A DNA stretch of 64,000 nucleotides, from assembly GCA_963277665.1 (NCBI GenBank), contig OY728122.1:1543694868-1543758867 (forward strand). The letters run 5' to 3'. Position numbers and translations under genes: made by a program. The first letter of the stretch is position 1. Each line of letters starts with the position of its first letter. Below are positions 11,457-21,616 of this stretch, piece after piece. This DNA is from Viscum album (Eukaryota; Streptophyta; Magnoliopsida; Santalales; Viscaceae). Below the pieces are notes generated by a model. It was not told the DNA's origin. It searched no databases and saw only the letters and a list, made by a program, of their open reading frames with translations.

Positions 11457-13600
11457 CTTTTTTATGACCCATCCCCTTGGGCCCATGTTGTGACTACCCC
11501 AATCTCATGTTCCATTGGCCAGGGGATGTTGACTAGCACCAGAAAGGAAAATCCCAAAAAGGGAAGGAATTTCCATTGAACCTGTACACACAAAGACAGG
11601 GAAAACTACACAAGGATAACAATGAAGGAATGAAACATAATAAAACCAAAAAAAAGTACCACCAGTGAGAGTAAAGTGTGTAAAATGAATGTAAAGGGGA
11701 CAAAATACAAGCCCAACTGAAAAGAAAGTATAGAAAAATAAGTATAATCTCCTGAGGTCGTCCACCGAGGATCCTACCTGAAGTTTAGGTACAACTCTCG
11801 GTCGGATGTCACTATAGAACCCCACTTTTATCGATCCAACACTACGAACTATCTATTACTAGCTCCCCAAGTACTAATAAAGGGTTTTTGTCTTCTTCCC
11901 GAGACACAACAGGTGTGGGTGAAGCCCATGCAGGGGTGTGTATGATAATACTCAATTGGGACCCTGAGACCCCCGAAGGCCTCTTAGTAATCCCCAAAGG
12001 AAAACACCACAAAGGAAATACCACAGTGGTAATACCACCAAGAAATATCTAAAACACATAGCACAAAGTATAAGACGCATCTCACAAAATGTATAACTTA
12101 TGTACAGATTTAAATATGATTAGTCGTAAAACTAGATCATCATATTCTATTGAGAGCTTCTACTGCTGGCCCGCACAATGTCACTAGGTGCTAACCCACA
12201 GTGGATTGATAGGTGTTTACCCATAGAGGATATCTAGGTGCTGACCACCACATGATACCTAGGTGTTGACGTACAAAGTATTGTTATTTTTAGACCCACT
12301 CATGATCACTATTCTTTCTTCACGTCATAGTAAACCATTGGATTCCCTCACTTAGCACAATTGATTTCTGGAGGATACGCTCCCCAATCCATCATCCATA
12401 CATCAACCCCCACAAATTCCAATATAGAGTAACACAAATGACCATGTCATTCTAATGGTCCCAATGTATTAGACGATGCATCGTTCAGACTGCCGGTATG
12501 TAAGTGTTTGGCTTTTTAGTAAAAAGGGTCAGATTGGATTCAAGTCCGATCCAACGCAGCCATACTCCAACTTCTGAGAAAACTATAGAGGAGTCTATCA
12601 GAAGGACCGATCCACTTCAAGGGTCCCAACTCCACTGAATTAGAATTAATCAGAGGCCTGGTCTGAGAGATATGGGCATTTTAGTAAACAGGGGCCACTT
12701 TCGCCTGAGCCCGATTTGACACGGTTGAACCGACCTGACCAACTCGTCCTGAGGGTCCAACATACCCTGGTTCAAATTTGACCAGCTCAACCCAACGCAA
12801 TTGGGTCTAAGTTGATCTGTTCTATCCTCGCCAATGGGCTAGTACCAACAGTTCTCGCGGGACTTGGCCCATTTTGGCTAAGGGTCCCACCCACCGGGTT
12901 GCTCGGTGACCGGGTCATGTCCGGCAATGACCAAAGTGTGCAGGTCTTGCTTGCTGGTATGAGACTGGCCCACTGGGGGTGTGACCTAACCACTAGTCCA
13001 TAGGTCCATCCATCTTGGTGTGAGACCATGCCACCCTGCTCGTTGGGACGCGACCCGCAAGCCCGGGGCCCGACCGCTCGGTCCAGCCAAGGGGTGCGAT
13101 GTCCAGTCGGGACTCGATAACAGACAGCATCTGGCCCCTGCGAGCCCCGAAGACACATGGGGTCCCCTTCTTTTTTAGTCGAGTGACCGCAGATCAACTC
13201 GCCCTGGTGGCCCAGACACGGGCCACCCGTCCTCGCAGCGCCCGCATGATGACTCGTCATCCCATGGCTTCCGCGGCCAGCAGGTTGCGGCGCACCGAAG
13301 AACATGCCACCATCCACCAGTGAGGTCAAAAAGGGCCGACCACCTACTGCCTCCGTGGTGACAGTCAACACCGCTCCCTCTATTTGGCCAGCGTGTACCG
13401 GCCGTCGGCACTGCCGGGTCTGGGGTGCCTCACCAACAGCGCCATCCACAGGTCATTAGAGTTGCTCTGGTGGTCCATTTTCTGATCCGTCTATGCCTTT
13501 GGGCTTCTCGGGTCAATTCCAGCACTGCCTTGGTCTTATATTCCTCTTTCTTCCACTTTTAGGATCCAACCACAATGAATTCACATATAGGAGGTGATTA
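11457..13600 (-). repeat. Element B LTR-like segment (upper limit unresolved)
   Basis: Sequence immediately 5' (on the minus strand) of the primer site, ending GGGTCATAAAAAAG before TGGTATC, as expected of a 5' LTR. No second copy is in the window, so the boundary is inferred. Two related segments near 12507 and 12670, both starting TTTTAGTAAA and about 160 bp apart, form an imperfect direct repeat. A candidate TATA (GAATATAAGACC) lies near 13535 on the minus strand. Confidence 0.4.
12780..13450. other. GC-rich, CpG-retaining block
   Basis: About 670 bp with abundant CpG (runs such as GGGACGCGACCCGC and CTTCCGCGGCCAGC), standing out sharply from AT-rich surroundings. Both strands are open by composition: a 220-codon minus frame at 12787-13449 and shorter frames on either strand. 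The predicted proteins are low-complexity Gly/Pro/Arg/Thr-rich and match no family I know, so I do not call a gene. Confidence 0.6.
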
Positions 13601-14607
13601 AGAATTGTTTGTGTCGGCCAACGCCGTCCAGTTAGAGGTTTGTAAATGTGGAAGTTTCTGGGGATTCCAATTAAATCCAAAAACCATAAATTAAATTCCT
13701 GGATAATGAAATCCCTAAAAGATTATTTATCTCCCATATAAATGCATGGTTTGTGGATCAACCTGTTTGTGGGTTGATCCGCGTTCATTGTTTCTAAAAA
13801 AAGAATGGGGAAGAACATTAAAATAAAAAAATAACACCTACCTATTTGATGTCAAATTCTATAGCGATTCATCCTTGAGGGTTCAATATATTGATGTTGT
13901 TCATCGCTTCCCGATCTGATATTTGAGGGGAATCAAAGATGTTGATGCACGTCAGTGTTCTTTGTTCTTATATGGAGAGGAAGTCCACCCAAGGTTCTTC
14001 AGTGATACTCCACAGTTTAATATTCATTCCGCCAATGCGTCAGACTATTAAAAAGGAAACACGTCACAACACATCCGTTGTGCTCCAACGTCATGTCGTT
14101 ATGTTGTTTCATTTTTGAAATGACATCGCTGTTATGAGTAGTTAAAGCACCATTACACTATGAGTTAACTTTTCATTAATGGGCTCCATTAATTCACATT
14201 GTTTCCACATCATCACTGCACCACAACAACGCCATCCACCACTCAATGGTAAGAAATGTTATAAAATAATTATTTTAAATTATTTTATTATTTTTCTCAA
14301 AATGTATGAAAAATAACATTTCTAATCTGCACTTTCTGGCTATAGTTAAACCCTTTCTTGACAAATCTCGGCTTTCTGAGTTCAACGGTGCCTTCAGATT
14401 CTCAATTCGAGTACCGGTCCAAAAGTAAAGAAATCCAGGTTATATGTTCATTGAATGAAAATTAAAAAATGGTTAAAAAATTAACTTTCACCCTTATCCC
14501 AGTATGGTCGAGTTTAGGCTTTGACTAAGGGGAACACACCCTCTTGTGCTCAATGGTACTCTCGTAATTTCATTCTATGCACACATTTAAGAGTTATAAG
14601 GAATGGA
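13601..14607. other. Unassigned AT-rich flank between B and C
   Basis: No open frame or retroelement domain recognised. A 27-bp motif around 14376-14402 (core TTCAACGGTGCCTTCAGATT) recurs at about 26671-26700 on the other side of element C. The last 5 bp before C are ATGGA. Confidence 0.4.
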
Positions 14608-16975
14608 TGTAACACCCCGAGATTTTATGAGATATATTATTTTTAATTTCTTTGATGTCTTCTATTATACACTACACCAAGACTAGCTTGTACTATACGC
14701 AACACCGTATTAGCTTGCAGTATACACAACACTAATCTTGGATCGTGTTACACAAAATGTGAAGTTTGTTTGATAGAAGTTATTCTACGCAACATTGAGT
14801 GTATATATATATATACAATGTACAAATGAAATATGGTTGTATTTTTTTATACGCAACAACAAAGGAGTCTTGCACTACACGAAACCCTGACTTGGCTTAC
14901 ATTACATGCAATCACAACCTTCCTCGATAGCTTGTGTTGTACGCAATACCAGGTTTCACTAAAAAACAATATATGGTTATAATATTATTATAAACTAGAA
15001 GTTATGAATATTAGTAAAAATATTTTTAATTTTATGACATTATAATTCATCTTACACATTTTATAGAATATTGTATGAGAACAAAATCAATTTTCCACGT
15101 AAAATAAGTATTTTTTTTAAAATGCAGTTTTGCCGCATTTTGATGGCGCACCCATTTTAAATATAATTTTTGACAAGTTTATAAGTTAAATTTTACAAAA
15201 TAAACTTTTTCTTTTGAATCAGGCTATAAAAATTTACATAGGATAATGTTTTGATATTTTTCTGATAACTTTCATATTTTAATGAATAATAAAAACACGC
15301 TATATTTTAATTAAAAACAACTTTTTTCATTGAAATAATTTATATGGTTAAATTATAATATTGAATGGTTTTTAAGTATAAATAGAATATATTTTTACCA
15401 TTTAATATAATTTATGTCATTAGCATTGATTTTACATTGAATTCATAGGTAAAATCATTTCAATCTTTTACAATGTTTTAACATTTAAAACTCATTTTCA
15501 TAACAATGGGATTAATTTTAAATTAATTTCTGCAACTTTTGTGTATTTAATTTAGAAAAATGGATTCCATATTTGGAATCAGTGGGTTGAAATTATGCTA
15601 ATAGGCTATTTTTTATTTTTGGTCATTATGAATAGTAACTATGGTAAATTTATTTACCATAGTAAAAGGTAAATCAGGTAATTAATGGTAAATATAATAT
15701 TATAAAATTACTCTAACACTTGTATTAATATAATTGGATTCTTATATTTCATCCTAAGGAATATTTGGGTTGAAATTGAATCCATTGGAACCAACTTGGA
15801 GGTGATTAATACCTTTAGTTTATTTTATTTAAAGGAAAGTGAAATATGTCTCACTCAACTTTAATAATTAAAGTTCTTTTAATATAAATTTATACAGAAT
15901 ATAAATTTGTTTATAAATACTCATTTGAAAAATAAAATGTTTTTCCTTATCATGGTAATTTATTTATAATTTTAAGAGATATTTAATTACCTTAATGGCT
16001 TATACATTAATGATGCAGAAATTCATTATTTAGTGAAAAATAAGTAATATAGTTTTTATTGAAATAATAATACCCATTAAAAGGCTCACAAACCAAAACA
16101 AAACTTATTGTTAGTGTATATATACACCATAATCATCCAATGAGGAAATTATGATCGTTTTGAGTCTTATAAAAGTGATTATGACACTTATATTATTTTA
16201 TTTCAAATGATGTCAAAGTTGTCACCTTCATAATTTAATAAATATAACATTTTAAAAAGTTGGGTGTTTTAGAATATAAATCCAACTAAATGTATTATTA
16301 TGAAATATACAAGATTTATCTTCATCCTCGTATTTTATTTTTATGCAACAAATAAGTATATTTAATAATTATACAAAAATGTTGTAGAAATTATTTTATT
16401 AAGAGAAGTATCAAATAAATGGTTTTACAAATAGTAAAATAAATATTATATGAACTATTTAAAGTTCTACACTAATTTTATAGATGAATATGACATGTTA
16501 AGAACCTATTAAATATTTTACTTCAAATATATCCTCTGTTTGGATTTTATTTAAATTCAAATAAACAAATAGTGTCAAAATTGACACTATTGTTATTTTA
16601 TAAAAATAACATATTATGAAATTGTTTAAAAATCAAAAAAAAAATTTAAAAATTATAAATTGAAATTTATATAGTCTACATGGTCATAAATTATCCAATT
16701 ATAAAAAACTAACAACACATAAGTGATTATTTATAACAATTTAAAATTTAAAATTTTATTATCACAAATAAATTTAAATAGATTTAAAAAAGATAAATCA
16801 AAATGGTAAGGTTTAAAATAAGATAAAAACATATCTAAATTTGATTTGATGATGATATTACAACCCTATATCATCTAGTCTTAGAATTTAGTCATTTTTT
16901 GAAGTTTTTATGTGGGGTTTGAAATTATATTAGACTAATATGTTTGAGGATTCCAAAGGTGCCCCTCTCATCCCT

Positions 16976-16983
16976 TATAAAAG
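16976..16983 (+). promoter_or_regulatory. TATA box of element C 5' LTR
   Basis: TATAAAAG within CATCCCTTATAAAAGGGAAC, followed by a CT-rich CCTCCCTCTCATC stretch typical of plant initiation regions. Conserved in the 3' LTR at 23985-23992 and, in equivalent position, in element A. Confidence 0.75.
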
Positions 16984-17310
16984 GGAACCTCCTCCCTCTC
17001 ATCTCTACACAAATTTGAGCTTTCATGATCATGTGTCCCCAGCCCATTTCCCTTCTCAACTTCCTTATAAATATTCTAGAGGTCCCCGTCTTCTTCAATT
17101 TCCAATTTTAGTGCCCTAAGAGGAGGTGTCAAAGAGGCGTGTCGAAGAAGAGGTAATATCCATTACCGATTCTTTCAAATTTATTTCTTATTCTACTTCC
17201 TCTTCTTTAGTTGTTTAATTACAAAGTAATAACATCAGTATCAATAATATACTGATATGTTATTATAAATATGAAACAACTCTATTACACCTTCTATCCA
17301 TCCTACAGAA

Positions 17311-17757
17311 AATGAAATCACCCCGCGTGCGTATGTACGGAATACCATCTCCACGCCGTGGTGTAATCTTTTTTCCACCACCACCTTTATTGGATGGGTA
17401 TAATAGTGTAAAGAATAACTATATGTTATTATTTTAAAGCAATATTTATTCCTAAATAGTATACATACACTTAAATAAAATTCCACGATCATGGGAATGA
17501 TATCATCGCTCGTGCGTACGTACGGACTATAGTCTCCACGACATGATGAGATTCATTCTCTATGTTAACCATTCATGAATGATTATAAAGTATATATAAT
17601 GAATAATAATTAAAAATATGACATAATAATAATACTGTATCTTTGTATATATATATATGTATGTCATCTACTTAATTCCATTCAATTCAATAAGGAAATG
17701 AAAATAGTGTTCATGCGTACGTACGACCTACCGTCTCCATGAACGGTTTATTTCATT
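17311..17757 (+). other. Leader hairpin array (three modules) in element C 5' LTR
   Basis: Three modules start at about 17311, 17495 and 17694 (spacing 184 and 199 bp). Each has a 22-nt terminal loop: CGTATGTACG followed by GAATACCATCTC; CGTACGTACG followed by GACTATAGTCTC; CGTACGTACG followed by ACCTACCGTCTC. The closing arms differ but pair in each case: CACC..GCGTG with CACGCCGTGGTG; CATCGCTCGTG with CACGACATGATG; TGTTCATG with CATGAACG. The third module also has outer AAATGAAA/TTTCATT arms. The array begins about 330 nt after the TATA box, in the predicted untranslated leader. Constant loop length with changing but paired stems suggests a selected RNA structure; the function is unknown. 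Confidence 0.7.
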
Positions 17758-18074
17758 ACATTTATAAATATATAATATTTATGTATATGCTGAATATTTA
17801 TTATATATAAATAATGTTTTACATTCAGAAATTAAGGAAATCAGAATATAATTAATAATATCAAGAACAACAAGACGAAACACGTACGATAAAAGAATCA
17901 ATTTTACCCAAAACGCTGCTTTAACATGGATTTACAAAACAACGGGTAATATAAAGTAATAAGTGAATCATATATGATATCATAAAAATGAATATGATTC
18001 TTTAATAAGTCAATGAAATTATTTAAATCAATATACAGGAGGTTTGAATACGTACGAAGCATATCGGACCTAAA

Positions 18075-19174
18075 GTAAGGGATAACTTTTCCAATCTCAT
18101 TTTTATCCGAGATTGTTTACTCGTAAGTATTTACTGGGATTATATTTTTCATCCATGTCCATAAAAATTTTTTCATAAAGTGTTTAATAATCCTCCATGT
18201 ATGTTTAAAGTCATGTTTACCTCTCTTGAATTTTACTTTTTGTTATGAAAGGAATCTTACTTTTTTTACCACACGGGGAACTTTTTGACTTTTCCCACAA
18301 AAGTACGAGAAGAATGTTATTTTTAACTTATACGACATGAATGGTTTTTTACAATTTCATAAAACCTAATTTTCACGAAGCTTCCTCTACAAGATTTCAT
18401 GACTATTTTCAAAAAAAATAATTTTCTTCTAAAATTTCATGGCATTATGTGAAAAGAAAATGATTTTGAAAAAGAAAGGATATTTTACTCAAGAATTCAT
18501 TTCAAGTGTTTTATCAAAACCATTTTCCATATAAGATTACATTATTTCATATGTTTATGTTTCAAGTATAATGTATCTAAAATTTACGTCATTTCAATTT
18601 TCTTTTGATGAAATATCCATTTGTTTTATATGGATTATGTGATGATGGGAACATGTTTACGGAACACGTTTTATTCTTTGGGTTATGATGAATGTTTTAA
18701 GTTTATTTTGTGTCACAAGTAAGAATGATTTCATTATGAGATGGGTGGGACCTATATCTCCCTCCAATGAATTGGGTAATGATTTATATCTCATGAGATA
18801 GACATGGATGGAATGGTATGTTAATCCTGTTCAGTGTTACAGGACTGAAACGAGGAGTGAACTCGATTCAGAAAGGGACTTTGTCCACTAAGATGGTCTT
18901 GGAAGCAATTCCCTGGCTACTATGGAAATCATAAAATTTTCTAAATGGTTGACAAAATTACATGTTTTGTTACCATTCTATTTTATCATGGTTTATGATA
19001 CATTATGATATATTCCTTACATACTTCCACGATTTATGTCTTTGCTCAAGATTTTGATGTTTAAATTTTATGTTCAAGTTTTTTCATTGAAATGATTATT
19101 GATTGTTTTATGTTCTATATGTTCTCCATTACTGAGCATTTGAGCTCAGCCTTTTTATGTTTTCATATCCCCAG
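18075..19174 (+). other. Candidate leader intron in element C 5' LTR
   Basis: CCTAAA is followed by GTAAGGGATAAC, a donor-like site in a block (TCGGACC..GTAAGGG) shared with element D. The acceptor-like CATATCCCCAG at 19174 follows a T-rich run. In the 3' LTR the donor is GTATGG (25082) and the acceptor AG has become TG near 26182, so that copy could not splice the same way. Inference only. Confidence 0.4.
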
Positions 19175-19379
19175 GATATAAAGAAATGTTTTAGGTAAGA
19201 AAAAAAGGAAGATCTTTATGGGATATGTTGAGGATCTTTAACCAAGATTAGAAGAATATGTTCCATGTTTCCAAAGGTACTAAACTATTACTGTCCTTTG
19301 GTGTCTATTTTTGTTATGTATTAAGTATTCCGCAAAATAAATGTAATGTCCATGTACGTCAAGCTTTGGGTCTTTATAG

Positions 19380-19392
19380 TTTGTATCAGAGG
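19380..19392 (+). other. Primer binding site of element C
   Basis: TTTGTATCAGAGG, one to two bases after the LTR end; it matches the initiator tRNA-Met complement except for one early base. Confidence 0.8.
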
Positions 19393-19637
19393 AATGGTTT
19401 AGTTAACCTTTGGAAACTATGATGCGAAAACTTTAGTGAGATCCCTAGAGATATTTCTAAGGTATGTCTAGGGATGTCCCTAAGGTTAAGTATAAGAATA
19501 GGTTATAGTCCTAGAATTACGGAAACCATATTAGAATTAAACCTAAGATGTTAGATATTGAAGTTACTCCTTCTTTATTATGCTGTTTTCATAGAATGAT
19601 TTTTACCTCTAATGCTATTCTTTTTGGGTTTTAGAAA

Positions 19638-20171
19638 ATGGCTGGAAATAGGAGGATTCATGATAATGGAGGATATGATGGAAAATGGAATGATATTATT
19701 CATGAGTTACTAAATGAAATGGAATTTGGATGGAAAAACATCGTTATTATGCCTAATAGGAAATCTCATAATATGATCAATAATCTCAACTTTGGTAATA
19801 TTCCTAACTCAGCTAATAAAAGAAAGATTGAGTTTCATGATGATCATAGAGGAAATAAAGTTCAATTTACCTCATGTAAGTCATGTTGGAAGTGGCATCA
19901 AGGGGAATGTTTCAAAGGAACTGGAAGATGCTTTCGTTGTGGAAAAGAAGGTCACAAAGCCAGTAATTGCAAAGGAAATGGATCAGTTAACTTCATGGAC
20001 AAGGATAACGGTATTACTAAGACATCAACAATGGTTAAATGTTTTAAATGTGGAATGTACGGGCATTATGCAAACCAATTCCCTAAGGGAAAGTCTCATG
20101 AAGAGAATCAACATGAATGTATGGGTAGTATTTATGTTGATGATGATGAAGAGACTACAAATGATCTGTGA
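19638..20171 (+). CDS. Capsid-less Gag zinc-knuckle protein of element C
   Basis: A 177-codon open frame starting MAGNRRIHDNGG, about 245 bp after the primer site. A Cys/His cluster at residues 80-91 (C80, C83, H87, C91) precedes an intact CX2CX4HX4C knuckle (C98, C101, H106, C111) and a second knuckle (C135, C138, H143) whose last Cys is Phe148. This matches the nucleocapsid end of Tekay/Del Gag, where a Cys/His pre-knuckle is also usual. The large capsid domain between the start and the nucleocapsid is missing. The carboxy end is acidic (DDDEETTNDL). It could bind RNA, but cannot form a normal particle on its own. The frame is free of stops while nearby pol is gone, which may be chance or selection. 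Confidence 0.6.
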   Translation: MAGNRRIHDNGGYDGKWNDIIHELLNEMEFGWKNIVIMPNRKSHNMINNLNFGNIPNSANKRKIEFHDDHRGNKVQFTSCKSCWKWHQGECFKGTGRCFRCGKEGHKASNCKGNGSVNFMDKDNGITKTSTMVKCFKCGMYGHYANQFPKGKSHEENQHECMGSIYVDDDEETTNDL

Positions 20172-20824
20172 GATGAAATAATTGTTGAATCTCGGTCAAT
20201 GGTTTAAGAAGGTAGTGTAATGATTTACGTTTATAAAGAGTTATGCTGTATAGGTAATGGTACTATGGAATAAAGACACATATAAGGATTGTTACACTAT
20301 TGTTTTTCCTAAAGTATTTGAAAGTATATTTTTAATGGTACCAGTAACCATTAAAGGTTATTTACATATTTTTGAAAATTAGATGATATGCACATAATGA
20401 AGGGATAAGGATATAATGACATTTTTGATAGTATTAAGGAGCTCATGACTGATATAAGGACAAAGTTATATCATTGTTTGAGTATATATAAATTTTGGGA
20501 TTTTGGTATGTAGAAAGGGTTAACATTTGACAGCATTCATGTTTTCACTAAGGTTCAATGGGTATTCATTTTTCAAAAGAATACATGATTAAGGAAATTG
20601 AATGTTTGGAATGTGACAAACAAGAGATATCTTATAATATATGGTGGATAAATGATGATATTTACATGCTTGGTAGATGACCTCTGTATCAATATTTTTC
20701 CTTATACTACGAGTTTGGGTAACCTAAATATTGGAATAGATTAAGTTAGACATCAGATAGTATTGTTTAAGCCTAGAAATTTTTTCGATATTATTAATGG
20801 AATGTTATAATAATGTAGTTTTAG
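20172..20824 (+). pseudogene. Decayed region after gag with possible protease trace (element C)
   Basis: No open frame of note. Near 20523-20560 one frame reads TFDSIHVFTK, which could be the aspartic protease motif LFDSGSTHSFIS with two residues lost. The match is short, so this is tentative. No RT motif follows. Confidence 0.3.
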
Positions 20825-20959
20825 AAAAAAGGACAACCTGTAGGACCAGCGACAACCCGTCGCGTCGGACAAGGCTGTGGGAATCGAACCCAAAACCAAA
20901 GTGTGACTGGCCTTTATCACATACCACTGGCCTACAGGAAGTCGCTGGTTAGTAGAAAC
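20825..20959 (-). mobile_element. tRNA-derived SINE-like insertion (antisense to element C)
   Basis: The minus strand reads TGTAGGCCAGTGG (A-box-like, near 20934), then about 45 nt later GGGTTCGATTCCCA (B-box match, near 20890), ending in CCTTTTTTC. An 8-bp TAGTTTTA occurs on both sides (20816-20823 and 20960-20967), a plausible target duplication. The body also contains GACGCGACGGGTTGTCGC, which can form a short hairpin. It is related to the copy at 3131-3260 in element A. Confidence 0.6.
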
Positions 20960-20967
20960 TAGTTTTA

Positions 20968-21604
20968 TTATATTAAGCTGTATGATATATGATGTATAAG
21001 TCCATTTTAGGAACCATCTACAATTAATCTCACTATAGATGGAATTATATATATTTAATAACTTTTTCTATCCTTTTTTTGAGACAGATGGAATGACCTA
21101 TCATTCTACTCCATGATTTTCTAACACTTCATGGAAGAAAAATTCAACTTCATTTCTTTAAGAGATGAAGTGGAAATTGTTTATGGCACAAACAACAGTA
21201 AGATTGTACCAAAATAAAGTATTAATTTCTTCTAATTCAACAATTTTTCAACATTATGGAAATGATATTGAAAACAAATTTTTTTCCTAGTGTCCTAATA
21301 TCTGATGAATCAAATGGTACCGTAAATCATCACAAATTTATGGCTTTGTGATTGTTGTCTTTTTCATAGCCATGTTCTCTACCACTCTCCATCAGAACAT
21401 GATGGTTATATTTTTCTACCATATCCATATTTTCACCTATGTTCTCCTATATAGAAACCAAGTGATGAGTTACTTTGGGTAATCGTTACGTTTCATACTT
21501 TAGTTTTTAAAATTAAGTTTTAGTATTCCTTTTTACGATGTGGGTTTCTATAAATTGTAAACAATTTATAACCCCGGCGAATTTCGATGGAGAAATTTAT
21601 TTTC
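20968..21604 (+). other. Non-coding 3' interior of element C
   Basis: About 640 bp before the purine tract. No domain recognised in any frame; short frames are broken. It occupies the place of the pol 3' end and untranslated region. Confidence 0.4.
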
Positions 21605-21616
21605 AGGTGGGTAGAA
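21605..21616 (+). other. Polypurine tract of element C
   Basis: AGGTGGGTAGAA directly before the TG of the 3' LTR. It is less regular than the tracts of A and D, with two T interruptions. Confidence 0.6.

Larger units (their letters stand above)
8625..13600 (-). mobile_element. Element B: older decayed chromovirus-type element, interrupted by A
   Basis: On the minus strand from high to low coordinates: LTR-like sequence, primer site (11456-11446), gag and protease-region remnants, the amino end of RT, a deleted RT core, the RNase H carboxy end, and the integrase zinc and catalytic domains, stopping abruptly at 8625 where A begins. The base composition is clearly GC-richer than A, C or D. The remaining integrase and 3' LTR would lie outside the window beyond A. 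The upper LTR boundary is not resolved; 13600 is approximate. Confidence 0.7.
14608..19378 (+). repeat. Element C 5' LTR
   Basis: Starts TGTAACACCCCGAG and ends GGTCTTTATA directly before the primer site. Internal order: about 2.4 kb of U3, TATA box at 16976, three hairpin modules at 17311-17757, candidate donor at 18075, candidate acceptor at 19174. It aligns along its full length with 21617-26386, differing by scattered substitutions and short indels. Confidence 0.9.

Noticed and set aside
12787..13449. 220-codon minus-strand open frame as a host gene
   Set aside because: It lies in a GC-rich block where stops are rare on both strands; the product is low-complexity with no known domain, and overlapping frames are equally open.
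19792..20181. 129-codon frame overlapping gag in element C
   Set aside because: It is the alternate frame of the zinc-knuckle coding sequence and shows no domain of its own.
20890..20945. Functional tRNA gene on the minus strand
   Set aside because: A- and B-box-like sequences are present but no cloverleaf, acceptor stem or anticodon arm can be formed; a SINE-like origin fits better.
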